The notes under the pieces are model-generated. The model was not told where the DNA came from. It worked only from the letters and a program-made list of their open reading frames with translations, and did not search any database. 64,000 nt of DNA, taken from positions 50,237,554 to 50,301,553 of the forward strand of contig OX485803.1 in NCBI GenBank assembly GCA_950295325.1, given 5' to 3'. The translations under genes and the position numbers were made by a program. Source of the stretch: Polytrichum commune (taxonomy: Eukaryota > Streptophyta > Polytrichopsida > Polytrichales > Polytrichaceae). Of this stretch, positions 13,656 to 25,212 are shown one piece after another. The first letter of the stretch is position 1; every line of letters starts with the position of its first letter.

Positions 13656-15040
13656 GCTACGCCCTAGAAGGTGTGAAACAAGACATAATAAGCTTCCTCA
13701 CACCCGTGTCCTAATTTACCACAAAGGTTGAGGCTCTTTAGCAAAAGAAAAATGTGAGCACATGGCAAGTTAACATAATCCTAACATATGTGGTAACTTG
13801 ATTTAGTGATAAGTTTAAAATGGGCCAGGCGTGAATCTAGGTAAGGTATCACTTCCTACAAAGGGTAAGAAATACCACAAAAAGTTACCATCATGTGCAA
13901 ACCCACCCTTTGCCTTTTGATTAGAGGTGCATCTATTCTTAACTTAGTTAAAATTATGCATTTTATTATACTCATGAAATTTTGAGGCATTTTTTTATGT
14001 TTTTAATTATACATTCACTACTACAATCAATCTAGGCCAATAGGGCAAATACAGACACGCACAACTTTGTCAATTGTTCCATATTACCCATATAGCATTA
14101 GTATATTCAAACTCGACGGCACTGCCTGAGCCTTAAGCCCTACCACATGAGCTGACAAATACCGGAATACGGATTTCGCATTAGGGGACGATTGAGGCAC
14201 AACTTTGGATCAATACTTGGGTGGAGAAGAACTCGAAGAACTAGTCCCGGAAGAGGAGAATGTTTCCGACAATGATTTTCCAAAAAGGACCTCAAGGATT
14301 GATGTCTTTGATGATTTTCAATATTCAATTTTTTTTTTTTTAAAAATGCCGCCTCTGACCTCTAGAAGAAAAAATGTAACACTACTTTCAATGGATTAAT
14401 TTGCCTAGAAGTGTGAAAGTAATCAAAGTGTATTATGTAGGCACTAAATTAACCACTAGACACATGTGAAGTTACCATCGTAGGCAAGCTTAATCGCGTC
14501 CATGAACCCTACCTTATTTCCTCCCACATTAGGTTTTAACAAGCTCATTGTCTCTTGTTAAATTAATTAATTAATTTTTTTTTCAGAACCGATGATGATC
14601 ATGTTGCTGCCTCATGGAAGGCAGTGAATACTTGGATTCATTTCGCGTTCTTGTGCAGGCAAGTGTCACAAATTGTTATACTAACTAACATATTTAGTGT
14701 TTGATTATATTTAATGTTGTTACCACCCTACCTTGCTCAACACTAAATTTCAATTCTTTGACAACTAGTGTTGGAAGATATGCTGGAATTCTCCTTTTAT
14801 CATTGTTATTTTTTTTCTTTATATTTTTACTAACACTAAATTCAAACATTTAACTTCCACATATTACCATAGCTGATATTTAGTGTTTGAGTTTACATTT
14901 AATGTTACTTACTTTCATAGGGTTATTGATATTTAGTGTATGCGTTCATATGTAGTGTATCAAATACTGAATATCCTATTTAGTGTAGTGTTCCTGCAAA
15001 AACATTTATGGATGAGGTGACTTTGAATGGTAGACAAGGA
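13656..15040. other. intergenic with clustered TTTAGTGT motifs
   Basis: No gene. Between about 14690 and 14990 the octamer TTTAGTGT and its complement appear repeatedly in both orientations. This resembles the ends of the dispersed TTTAGTGT MITE family seen elsewhere, suggesting piled-up remnants. Confidence 0.4.
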
Positions 15041-15044
15041 GGTG

Positions 15045-15165
15045 TTTGTTATTATAATGGATGGGGGAGAACCGACCGCTAGTTACAGATGAACCGGTTG
15101 AGTTTGAGGAATAACCGGTGATTGAAGTTCGAAACTTCAGGAACATCATCCATCATTTTAGTGGA
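15045..15165 (+). repeat. dispersed repeat R1 (copy 1)
   Basis: The block 'ggagaaccg.c.gctagtta' followed by 'gatgaaccggttgagtttga' and 'aacttcaggaa' recurs reversed at about 61130-61240. Non-coding; element class not identified. Confidence 0.6.
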
Positions 15166-15437
15166 ATCTAGAAGATTTTACACCTCAAATTAACAATTGA
15201 AAAACCGAAACGATCACACCATCTTAATTGGTTGCACTTGGAAACGCTTGGATTTTGACTAATTGTGTCCCAAAAATCTCCCCAAACACCGGCTTATTAA
15301 CACCATTGTTGTGGTTGTCGTTCCTCCTTCATATAAAAGTCATTGAACGTTGAAGTACACTTGTGTTGGGATGGGCCCATGAAAATTCTTGAAAATCCAA
15401 CACACAAGGTGCGGTTTCTAGCAACCATAGGTGATTA

Positions 15438-16870
15438 GTAGCCTAGGTTGAGGGGATGATCACACCAGCCACTTTTGGCATCATGATGTTGATTTGTTTG
15501 AACATGGTTTTGATTTTCATGATAGGAGGTTTAAGTTTTGTTTCCAAATTTATCATTGATGGGATGTGTGTTGTGGCTCTTGCACCTGAGGCTAAGACCA
15601 TAAGTGGTGCTACATCCCATCCTCTTGTTGTGATGTTGTTGATGAGTGGTTGATATTTTGTAGTAGTTTTCCTAGCTAGAGTTTCTACAACAAATCTATC
15701 ATTACAGTGTGTAAATTCTATAAATTATATGGTGAGTTCTGGTGGTGCATGATTATTATACATGTGACCTATGGCGCATAGTGTGTTAGGCTTGAACCTG
15801 GCGTTGCAGTGGCACCTTTGGGCACCGCATGCACACGGCAGTAGCCATTTTAGTACAATGTTTTCTTGGGGTAGTCCATTGTACGTGCATGCATTCATAA
15901 AGTGTGTAATGTCTTGATATTTTATTTGATATGATAAGTTTACATAATTCCCATACAACTTTGTTGTGCCTTTTTGTTATTAGCGCATGAATGTGTTGTT
16001 GTTTGCGTTTGAGTAGTACGTGTAGCCATGTATTTCTATATGATGAGTTGCAAATAGGGCATTTTTTTTTATGGGTAGGCTTCTCCACCAAAGAAAAGTT
16101 GTTTCTGAATGGTCCATATACTATCCAGTTCAAAATTTAACTAGGCATGTTTTTTGTTCATCTATAATAGCGGGGTTTTTCCATAAGTCGTTTGATAATA
16201 TTTTGTCAATATCTTTGTTTTCAAGCCACTTGTGTAATTAGTGTGTTTGGTTTGCTATCACTTCTAGGTTATGCCCTTTATCATATTTGAGGATGTATTT
16301 TCCAAGGTGTCGGATGGGACCTTTGTCTAGTGTTTCTTGCATTGAGTGCCACCAATCTTTTTGGAGGTAGTATGGTGTAGGGTGTGCATGTTCGTATGGG
16401 GTTGCGGCGTCTCTATGATCTAGTTCGCATCCGGATTTGACTAGCACATCTGCCTATTCATTGCCATTTATGTTAGCGTGGGCTTTGATTTTATGGAGTG
16501 TGGTGGTTTGTGTGCAGGGGTGTAGCATTTTGGCCATAGATTCGAGGATATTTTTATATGGGTGGTTGTTATGCAAAGTGGGGTGTTTGATTTGTGTGTT
16601 TAGTAGGTATAGGACATTGAGGCAGTTTGTGAAGATATGTGTTGGTTCATCATGATATGTGATGGTGAGGAGTTGGAGGGTGTGGTGTGTAGCCATCATT
16701 TTTGCTTGTAATATATTTTGTAGCCTTGGTAGTCTTTCTGCATTTTGTAGATTTTTAATGGGATTGTATATGCCATATCTTGCCTTTTCGCATTTATGGT
16801 GTCCTTGAGTTGTTTCTTTAGGTGGTTTGAATGACCCGTCTATGTAATAATATAATTGTAGTGGGTATTT
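15438..16870 (-). pseudogene. RNase H plus zinc-knuckle C-terminal part of the element
   Basis: RNase H begins LQLYYYIDGSFKPP (first catalytic Asp), followed by an AKMMATHHTLQLL helix and FTNCLNVLYLL where TDS is usual. It ends HKIKAHANINGNE, a stop (TAG) and ADVLVKSGCEL (last Asp region). Two usual acidic positions are therefore changed. After a frameshift comes CPICNSSYRNTWLHVLL, a CPxC...H arrangement as in C-terminal knuckles of non-LTR ORF2 proteins. The tail includes WLLPCACGAQRCHCNARF and APLMVLASGARATTHIPS. Stops and at least two frame changes make this a pseudogene. Confidence 0.65.
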
Positions 16871-17189
16871 GAGGGGTAGACATCGTTCTAGGTTGGTGAC
16901 GAGTGGGGTACCAATGGTTTGGGTGATTGATGGGTGTGTGTGTGTGTGTGGGGGGGGGGGGGGGGACCATTTTGTACTATGGTTTACTAGGGTGTCTTTT
17001 GGCGTAGGTGGTGCAGTTTAGGTGAACATCGCGGGTATTTTTAGGGTGTAAGCGAAGGCATCCATATGTTGGGTATATTCTCATGATCCAATGGATGTAG
17101 TTTTGTGGTGTATGCGTACGTAGTGTATGGATGGCATGGTTTTCTATTCTAGGCTCAAATTCAAAATTTTGGTGGTATTTTTGGCTCTT

Positions 17190-18340
17190 TGTATATGATG
17201 GTGTCAACTTTGAAGTGTGTTATGACATGTGAGTCTAGGAAGGGGCTTTCGTGGGGGTTGAGGTTGTGGTACTAGTTTGGATTTATTGTTATCAATATTG
17301 TAACTATGTCAGGGTTATTTTTGGATACAAGTCGTGCCCAGTGGAGGGCTTGTTGGGCTTTGTTTCCTATATGTGGGTGGGCGTATCCGTTACCTTGCCA
17401 TTTGTGTTGGAATGTTGTTCATATTGATCCGAACACGCCATCCTGAGGAAATGGAGAATAGAATTGTCTGAGTGTGGCAGAGCATGTTATTGGTGATGAG
17501 AAGTAGGAGTGCATAATTTGGAAGGAGTCTATGAGGTGCTCAAGGATGGTGTTTGGGAGCGTGTATTGTGAGATTTTTAGGGGGTTGTTTTTGGGTGTTC
17601 TATATTTGTATCTTTGATATAACCATGCTACTTCCGTCTCATACGGTTGCATGGGAGGTTCTAGGTTTTGTGGTCTATGTAATGTTGTTTGATATTGTTC
17701 CCATAGCCATTGTAGCCTTTGTTCGGGGATGGTGATCAGGTGACAGGCAGTGTGGTCATAGATGTGTGATACACCATGTTGACTTTGAATGGTGCTTTGT
17801 GTGTAGGTGATGTCATCTTCTGGTTTGCATTCGTTGGTGTGGATGTGACATAGGGGTATGGTTTGTGGTGAGAGGATGTATCTTGTGTCTCTCATTTGTT
17901 CTTGATTGAAGTTTGATTGTAGTATGCTCATGAAATGTTGGTGTTGTTTGTGAGTGTAATATTGTGTTAAGAGTAGAATGTTGTGGTTTATGGCGTTTTG
18001 GTTGTTCCATGGGAACAATTCTCTTTGGAGCAACCATTTGTTATAATGTATTTTGTTTGGTAGTGACCGTTGGCATAAGTAAGATGTGTATTTATCTTTG
18101 TATGTGTCAAGGCGGTCTTTTAGTATGGTGTGTATTGGGAATTGTGTGTGGTCTTTTAGGATGTGTAAGGGTGGTTTTGGGTATTCCGGTGGTGGTGGGG
18201 GTAAGGGGTGCGCGTTGTGTTCTCGTTGTCTTGTATGTATGTTATGGTTTTGTATTATATATTCATTTTTTAAGGTATTTGGCGGAGTGTGTGTTAAGCA
18301 CATATTCGGACATTGGTTGTGACATGGGGTTTCAAATATG
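17190..18340 (-). pseudogene. PCIF1-methyltransferase-like domain of the RNase H element
   Basis: Residues upstream of 17.6 kb are Pro-, His- and Gln-rich. Then comes a block with YFSSPITC, FYSPFPQDGVFGSI, a stop (TGA, 17421-17419), W-Q-G-N-G-Y-A-H-P, ALHWARLV, DIVTILI, a second stop where Trp is expected (NPN-stop-YHN), and HVITHFKVDTIIYKEP. The order 'SP(L/I)...F.D...FGS.G...G...P.....A...L...ILVV.P.W...L.....H.Y' matches my recollection of the PCIF1 cap-adenosine methyltransferase core. The catalytic NPPF tetrad is replaced here by A-H-P-H. The family call is inference from motif order; a dead or repurposed fold is likely. Confidence 0.5.
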
Positions 18341-18343
18341 TCA

Positions 18344-19112
18344 AATGTACACACTAGAGAAAATAATACCTCTCCTTTATGTGTACTATGTATGCTAATG
18401 CCACAAATAATGTCCCTTTTTACACTCACGCTACTTCATACTTGGTATGAAGGGTCCACCCCCGGGGTCCACAGTGACCTTATAATTTGATATTCTCAAA
18501 CATTGGGACATCCATCACTCTTGGCATGACATTTATCATAAGTATCTAGTTTCAAGAACTGGACATTAGTTAGGGCACACGATGCACTACACTAAACATC
18601 TAATTTAGTGTGGCCCACACTATTCATCATCGACCCACATTATAATTGGCTTTGCAATCAACGAATAGCAACAAAGGTAAGCAAGCTTCAAAGTGAACTC
18701 CCATAGTTTTTGTTGATTTTAGGTTTCTTACTATTTTGGAAAAATTCAAGAAAATCAACCTGGGTTAGCAAATGGCTTACAAACATGCCCATCAAAAAAC
18801 ATTTCTTTGTGACTCTTGTAAATCCTCAAAGTGCAGTGCATCATGGGGTCTTTTGATGTTAGAGAAGAGGGGGAGGGTCCACTACTACTAGATTATCATG
18901 TGAATACCTTTATGAAATTAGCCTCATAATACATATGAGCCCTTTATTGGTTGTGGCCCAAACTTGGGATAGAAGCATTGTGGGAACCCGAGGATGGACT
19001 CTTCATACCATGTATGAACTAATGTGACTGTAAGAAGGGGGTATTATTTGAGGCACTAGTGTACATAGTATACATAAGAGAGAGGTTTTAATTTTCTCTA
19101 GTGTGTACATTT
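18344..19112. repeat. large inverted repeat with about 125-base arms
   Basis: Left arm (18344-18467) begins 'aatgtacacactagagaaaa' and includes 'cttcatacttggtatgaagg'. The right arm (about 18985-19112) is its reverse complement with modest divergence. The first ~30 codons of the apparent minus-strand open frame ending at 17419 are encoded by the left arm and are therefore not native to the RNase H element. The interior holds a TTTAGTGT MITE fragment. Confidence 0.7.
18586..18680 (+). repeat. TTTAGTGT MITE family M3 (fragment)
   Basis: 'cactaaacatctaatttagt' followed by 'gtggcccacactattcatca' matches the longer copies at 37360, 43779 and, reversed, 44504. Only the left part is clear here. Confidence 0.6.
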
Positions 19113-20371
19113 AAAAAGGATATTAAGTATTTTGAAGTAAAGGTAGATGTACAAAAGGGGGCCCTAAGGTTTAGAGGAGATTTTGACAATGAATTTGTTA
19201 ATTTCATCCAATTCACATTCATCCATTGTTGTCATATGGTAATAGTCCTTAATGAATTCCTTGTTCATTCTTTTTAGAATTCGCATTTGAGTTCTAGGAC
19301 AAGCTAGAGGTTGTTGAAGTGTTCATGGGCTCCCTTGAGTTTTTTCTCCAAATTGTGGCTAAGTTATTGTGCTCTTGTCTTTCTTTATTCAATGCAATCA
19401 TTGAGCTACATGCTATGAATGAAATGATGCTCAATGACTTTCTCACTAAAAAGTGAACATGGATTTTATATGTAATAAAGGCATAATTAATTCAAGATTT
19501 ATATGTTGTATGTGTAGTGGAGGCATCTATCACATTAAATTTAAAAACTCATCACAAATACATGAGTTTGTTTTCTAGCATGTTGTTAGTACATATACAT
19601 TTTTTTTTCTTTATAAATTTCTCATATATAGGGGGTTTCATTTCATAGTGGCCCATGCACATCATTTAGGTTTCTAGTGAAGAGTCCACCCCTTGGGGTG
19701 GGAACACCACTTGAGAAAGTATAGAGAGTGGAGAATAAATTGTAAGATTAATATAGAAGTGTACAGTAGATAAGCCATGGGGGAGGGGAGCATAACATTA
19801 TTAAGTAGTGTATGTTCATTCATGTGGGCCCTGAAAGTATAGCCACGGGATGTCCCGATCTAGTGCAAATTCAAACTTAAGTCTCTTTACACTAGGTTGG
19901 TGCATCCCATGATTAATTATATTCTCAAGGTCCACATAAAAGAACACACTTGCTTAAGAATGTTATGAGCTACAGACAAGGAGAATGAAACATAGGGTGA
20001 ATGTAGGGTATATTGTAGGATGAATATTGAGTAGGACAATGCCTCACATGGCGAAGTTGCTTGTTATGTTAGATGAGGGAATTGTTCACATTCACTACAA
20101 ACATATGAGGATTTTGTCACAAAGTAAATGACTATGTTGCTGGTGACGTACGTCACATGTAATTGGTAGTTACCTAGGACATGCTTAACTAGAATGAGCG
20201 GTGCAAGATGAGTGATGAAGGACACCGTGACAAAAGGACAGTTGCAATGTCAATATCTTGGTCGGATTTCATTTATTTAATTTAAAGTTATCAGGCAGCC
20301 TAAACGAATTTCTATTTCTTAAAACTAATCACACAGAACAAAAGTAAATCCAAATAAATGTCCATAGGGCC
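19113..20371. other. intergenic, no gene
   Basis: AT-rich DNA. A short 'gaagagtccaccccttgggg' near 19680 echoes the inverted-repeat arms at 18.45 and 18.99 kb. Nothing else supported. Confidence 0.4.
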
Positions 20372-20374
20372 TAA

Positions 20375-20922
20375 GGGGTTGTTTACACCATGGACCATGA
20401 AGTTGTCCCAAGGCCCTGTAAAATCTGTAATTGGTTGTTGAACTCGTTATGGGACCACTTCAATTTACATCAACGAAAAAATGTCAGTGTGACCATGGAG
20501 TTCTAGGTCCCCAAAAGGCATATTTTAAGGCCTACATTATCATCTGACATGGTCCAACGGGTTTTGCGGTGAGAGAGGCAAAAGAGGTGCTATGGTACAA
20601 AAGGCGGGTGCCCCTAGCAGAGTAACGTTATTATATTAAATTTTTAATGAATTTTTTTTGGGAAGAGAAGAGGAAGACAAGAGAAGGCAAGAGAATGGTC
20701 AAACTTGATTTTTTTTTTTGAAACTGCCCTTTTTGGACATATATTTAAAAAAAATCAGCACATGCACTTTTTGGTGCATGGTCATTCCTCTTGATTCACA
20801 TTCGGTTTATAACTAGTGAGGAGCCCAAAGGCTTTGTAAATTGATGTTTTTAAGAAATTGGACCATGAAGTCAGACCATGGAAATAGACCATCCTTTCAT
20901 GGTCCATGATGTAAACCAACCC
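20375..20922. mobile_element. Tourist-like MITE, family T1 (copy 2)
   Basis: TAA duplications (20372-20374 and 20923-20925) bracket GGGGTTGTTTACACCATGGA and the complement of GGGTTGGTTTACATCATGGA. The right half (about 20660-20922: 'gaatggtcaaactt', 'aaaatcagcacatg', 'tggtcattcctcttg', 'ctagtgagg') matches the right end of Harbinger element B at 27930-28233, marking B-type elements as the likely autonomous source. Confidence 0.88.
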
Positions 20923-20925
20923 TAA

Positions 20926-21481
20926 GTAGAAGTTAGCCCTAGATATATACACTAACTAGGGGATGGTAAGCAAGGGACTTAGAGTTAGTTTCCATGTAGG
21001 CCACGCTCACCCACGAGATTGTAGTGGAAATATAGATTCAACATGATGCCAACATGTATAGCATTGTCTAGCAGCGCTGTTCTAGTTGGATGGGCCCTTG
21101 AATCGGTGAACGATAATCTAGTGCACATCCTCAAACGGAACAATGTCAGGTTGAAACAACAAGTATTCATGAGCCTTGTTAATTATGTCGAAACGCATGG
21201 TTGCAGCAACAGTTGTGGACCACCCCCGGCGCCGCATCATCGCGGCTCCAGTTGGTTGATTTCTTTACTTGTTCATCAACACTCACACAAGAGATAAGGC
21301 TCATCAGGCATGTTTCGCATCTGTGGGAAATTAGATGGTGCATGAGGAGGAGGAGTATTATAGGTTTGCCTTACAAATTGTGCCTTGTTCACAGCTAGCC
21401 TGGAGTGTGATCCAAGGCGGGAGCAGGGTCAAGAATTTGTTCCCCAGTACTTTTAGTACATTTCATCCTCTCCCACTTCTG
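20926..21481. other. spacer left of Harbinger B
   Basis: Contains a short GC-richer stretch near 21215-21255. A short segment near 20975 ('agtttccatgtaggcc') recurs at 37650. The left terminus of element B should lie here or further left but could not be recognised. Confidence 0.35.
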
Positions 21482-22361
21482 TCAATGACAAATTTCAGCC
21501 AAGGAGGACAGTTAGATAGTCATCATTCATATGTTAGAGCAGAAATGTTTGAAGAAAAAAAAGAAATTGAAGGAGCAGTGAAGAGCCAACTAGCAGGAAG
21601 AAAGAGAGGGCGTGTCACAAAAGAAGCAACGAAAAAAATGAAGAAAGGCGACAAGAAGAATACGATTGAAATTGGCGAATCAAAAGAAGAAGAAATTACC
21701 ATAATCAAATGGAAGGATTTCGAAGTGCATCATCTGATAGCAATTCGTGGGGAGATGGACGAAGAATTCACAAAAACAGCAAACAAGCAAGGTAATTTGT
21801 TTTTGGGTTTTTTCAATATTTTTTGTAATGTTTTTTTGAATATTTTTTGAAAATGTTCTGTAATTTGTTGTAGAATTTTTAATTTTTTTTTATAGATTCT
21901 TTCAATTTTTTGGTAAAATATGTTGACCTTTGATGTTGGCTGTATGATGTGGCCGTAGGGGGGCTTGGCCTTAGCCGTAAGCCCCTATTGGCGGGAGCAC
22001 ATGGCCGGCCTGAGCAGGGGGCGCAGCCTGCCAGGTCTGTGGGAAGACCGGACAGATGTGGAGTTTACATCCACCCCATCCACCAGCGGATGGATGCTGC
22101 AGCCCTTCCAAGTGGAGGCTTATTTATTTAGTTTTTTTTTCTCGTGCCCGCCGCTTTTGGGGCAGCCCAACTAAACATGTTAGAAACCTAATATGTAAGC
22201 TTAACTGGGAGGGTGGCTGCGAGGATACTTGTGAGTGTTTAGTTGCTACCATTTCTTGAGTTTGTATGTTTTTAAGGAATTTTTTGTTGTGGTGATTTTT
22301 AGTTATATTATTTAGTATTTTAGGGTGTAGTAGAGGGAACGGGTCTTGTAAGAGTAGTGGA

Positions 22362-23678
22362 ATGGACACACATGACAAGATGTGGGCACTTATTTTGTCA
22401 TTTTTTCTTTTCAATGGAGTGACATTACGGTGTATGTCAAGGAAGAGAAAGAGAGCTCTTCTAAGAAGTTCTTCAAATTTGGAAGAACGTCCTTTCATGG
22501 TGAGGGTATTTCCAATTATTATAGCCATTCTCTCATTGTTTGAGCCGCAACCTGGACGTGTGTGGTGAAATGAGCCTCGACAATCAACACAATGGGACAT
22601 CATTGAAGGTTTGGTATGACACACTTCACCAGATATGAGAGATAGAAAATACCTAGAAGCATATCGTATGTCTTATACATCTTTTATGTATTTGGTCTCC
22701 GAGCTTGAGCCTTACTTGCAATCTACTTCTATTCACTTTGTACGTGCTCCTTTAGAAATTAGAAAAGTTGTAGGTATAGTGTTATACCGTCTTGTTCATG
22801 GAATCACTGCAAAAATTATAGCGGATAGATTTAATGTAGGTGTTTCAACAGTACGTAAGTATATGAGAATTGTTTTGGATGCTTTAGTATCTAGAGACAA
22901 GTTATTTGGGAAGTACATTTCGGTGCCTTCAGGTGCTCGTTTAGATAGGATTATAGCAGGGTATGTTCAGAGTTGTGGATTACCAAATGTGTGCGGGAGT
23001 ATAGATGGAAGCCACAGTCCTCTTCAACGAAGGCCCGATAAACGTCAAACAGTTGTAGTGGCAGATTTCTGGTGTAGAAGAAAATTTTTTAGCTCCGTAG
23101 TTCTACAAGCTGTTTGTGACATGGACAAGGTGTTTTGGAATGTATGTTGTTCGGTACCTGGTGGAACTGCTGATGAAGGTCAATTTAAGATCTCACAGAT
23201 CTATGAGCAGATTCGACGGAGAGAAATATTGGCTACACCAGTTGTCATCGTAGATGAAACACATATCAAACAGTTTTTATTAGGTGATACAGGGTATCCT
23301 AGCAGAACCTACTTGCTTCGAAATTACAAACTGGCAGATAGAGATGTAGACAAAATAAGGTTTGATAGATAAATAAACGGTGATAGAGTAAGCATTGAGA
23401 ATGCTTTTGGATTATTAAAAATGCGATGGCGCATTCTTAATTCTGTAAATTCTAGGGTAGATATTGCACCGTCTATAGTTGTAGGTTGTTGTGTTCTACA
23501 CAACTTTTGCCAGCTCATGAAGGAATCACTTCTGAGAACGGATCCGGTTCCACTACACATGGTGAGAGGCCGACGGCCAGTTATCAGAGGTCGTGCAGCT
23601 AAAGAGGCTGGAGAAGAGATGCGTGATGTTTTGTTCAAAAATTGGTTAAATGTGCAAGAGAATGTACCAACCTCTTGA
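22362..23678 (+). pseudogene. Harbinger A DDE transposase with three in-frame stops
   Basis: A single frame from the ATG at 22362 to the TGA at 23676 (439 codons), interrupted only at 22566 (TGA), 22617 (TGA) and 23370 (TAA), with no frameshift. The long open part starts at 22635 (MRDRKYLEAY). Domain signs, numbered from that ATG: winged-helix-like VGVSTVRKY (69-77), first catalytic Asp in GSIDGSH (124), second acidic site in GGTADEGQ (about 180), GDTGYP (218-223). After the third stop come the catalytic Glu motif RVSIENAFGLLK and RWRIL...CCVLHNFC. This is the plant PIF/Harbinger nuclease (DDE_Tnp_4 type), a cut-and-paste transposase with TWA target preference. The stops make it inactive as read. 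The region before 22635 is less like the family and may be non-native. Confidence 0.85.
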
Positions 23679-23703
23679 ACTGTTTGAAACTTGATTGTTA
23701 TGA

Positions 23704-24000
23704 TCATTTTAGAAGAATTTATATAATATACCCCAATTTAATAAAGGAAATCCGGAGGATGTGAACATGTCACCGGTTGGACTTGCAAACACTACGATCT
23801 TACTGGTTATGTCCAGGAATCTCCCAGAGCACTGCTGCCTACATCATCTGCTCATTTTAGAGGAATTTATATAATATACCCCAATTTAGTAAAGAAAATC
23901 CGGAGGATGTGAACATGTCACCGGTTGGACTTGCAAACACTAGGATCTTACTGGTTATGCCCAGGAATCTCCCGGAGCACTGCTGCCTATATCATCTGCT
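23704..24000 (+). repeat. tandem duplication, two units of about 148 bases
   Basis: Units 23704-23851 and 23852-24000 are nearly identical. Both contain 'gaatttatataatatacccc', 'aaatccggaggatgtgaaca' and 'tgtcaccggttggacttgca'. They lie between the two convergent genes of element A. A diverged relative of 'accggttggacttg.a..ca' occurs near 52390. Confidence 0.85.
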
Positions 24001-24196
24001 TGATTATTATGAGCAATTTTTTGTAACATTTTATACAAACTCTTTAAATGACATACCACTGGTAGTGCTCAATGCCACAGATCATACTAGTATGTATGAA
24101 GATAGAGCATATATATAAGGGTATAATCTTGAATAACAATAACTATAGATGTAAAAACAAACATACAAATGAAACATTGGCAATGACACCAAACTA

Positions 24197-25212
24197 TCAT
24201 GATGTTGAATTGTGCGCACTATGGAGGTTGTTGCTAAACGACTCTGCAATCCTGAGTTGCATCACAACAACTTCACGCCAAGCCTCCATATCAAGTCGCC
24301 TTGTCTCCATGTCCATATCCATCTGCTTCATTACAATGGCTTTATTGGTTTCCATCTGGATATTGTGCATCCGTTTTTGGGCCTCCATCTTGTACCGTTC
24401 TACTTGGAAAGAACCTTCAGCAAACTTAGTGATTGCATCTGCCATATATGATGCATTCCCAGTGAGTACACGCTTACGAGAATTTGGTTTCTCATCCACC
24501 CCTGGCTTCATGTATGAAGCGGTCTTGGGAAAAACAATCTTCTCCGAGGCAACTGTTGTGGGAGTACTAAAGGAATGCTCTCCACTAGCTGTAGACATTG
24601 GCGTCTTAGGAATTCCCCCTTCTTCCAAAACAACAGTATCCTCCTCATCTTCTGACAATAACACACTAGTTCCCATATCCACTCCACCAGGAACTCCTTC
24701 TCCTTTTCTGATCCAGTGAGTATCTCGGACATTCGCTCAAACCAATGTCACGAAGATCCTTCTCTACCTGTGGCCTCCTCTGGAGAGTTTTCTTGAACTC
24801 TTCATTCAGCCTTGAGCTTCTCAATCTTCCCCTTGATATGCTCTTCCTTACGACGCATAACTAGTGGCATTTGTCTATGGTGCTCAGTACGAATGTGTGT
24901 CCAGTGTTTAGGTTTTAGATTACCTTTGTCTATGCGAATCTACTCCTCTTGATACAAGTCCAAAATGTTGTTGATGGCATCGTCGCTCCACCACCCGCCA
25001 ATGGTAGCTTCGTCATCTACCAATGTAGAAGCAACAACAACCTTCTTTTTTTGCACCCTCTTTGGTTTAGAATTGGGTTGTATACGTCGTGGTTTCGGAA
25101 TTGTCACTGAAATCACTGGAGGAATTGGTTCGAAGCGCTCCACGTGTGCTACGTTAGCACTACTTCCTTCCATCATAAACTCCATGAATGACCCTGGCAA
25201 TTCATCCCCCAT
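24197..25212 (-). pseudogene. Harbinger A Myb/SANT-like protein, frameshifted
   Basis: Starts with the ATG at 25212 (MGDELPGSFMEFMMEGSSAN). A basic linker (KPRRIQPNSKPKRVQKKK) precedes a SANT/trihelix-like block WWSDDAINNILDLYQEE, stop (TAG near 24942), IRIDKGNLKPKHWTHIR. 'Gnlk.khW..i' is typical of Harbinger Myb/SANT proteins. After a second stop and frame changes, the C-terminal part (24682-24197) is open for 161 codons, with a Met/Glu/Lys-rich helix (ERYKMEAQKRMHNIQMETNK) likely to be a coiled coil. Not functional as read. Confidence 0.7.

Larger units (their letters stand above)
15438..18340 (-). mobile_element. decayed RNase H element, 5' truncated
   Basis: A minus-strand coding sequence of about 2.9 kb, broken by stops and frameshifts. 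It reads: Pro/His-rich N-terminal part, PCIF1-like block (about 17.56-17.19 kb), RNase H (about 16.87-16.44 kb), a CPIC...H zinc-knuckle-like segment (about 16.06-16.00 kb) and a conserved tail ending near 15.44 kb. RNase H plus a C-terminal CPxC...H knuckle is a non-LTR retrotransposon trait. I see no reverse-transcriptase YxDD block in the window. The 5' side runs into an unrelated inverted repeat at 18344, so an RT domain could have been lost by truncation. Confidence 0.7.

Noticed and set aside
17964-18398. 144-codon plus-strand open frame
   Set aside because: It is the complement of the RNase H element's His/Pro/Thr-rich coding strand, giving an artificial Val/Cys/Gly-rich translation.
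21949-22174. Open frames in the GC-rich left end of Harbinger A
   Set aside because: Short, overlapping in several frames, without family features, and coincident with non-coding element ends.
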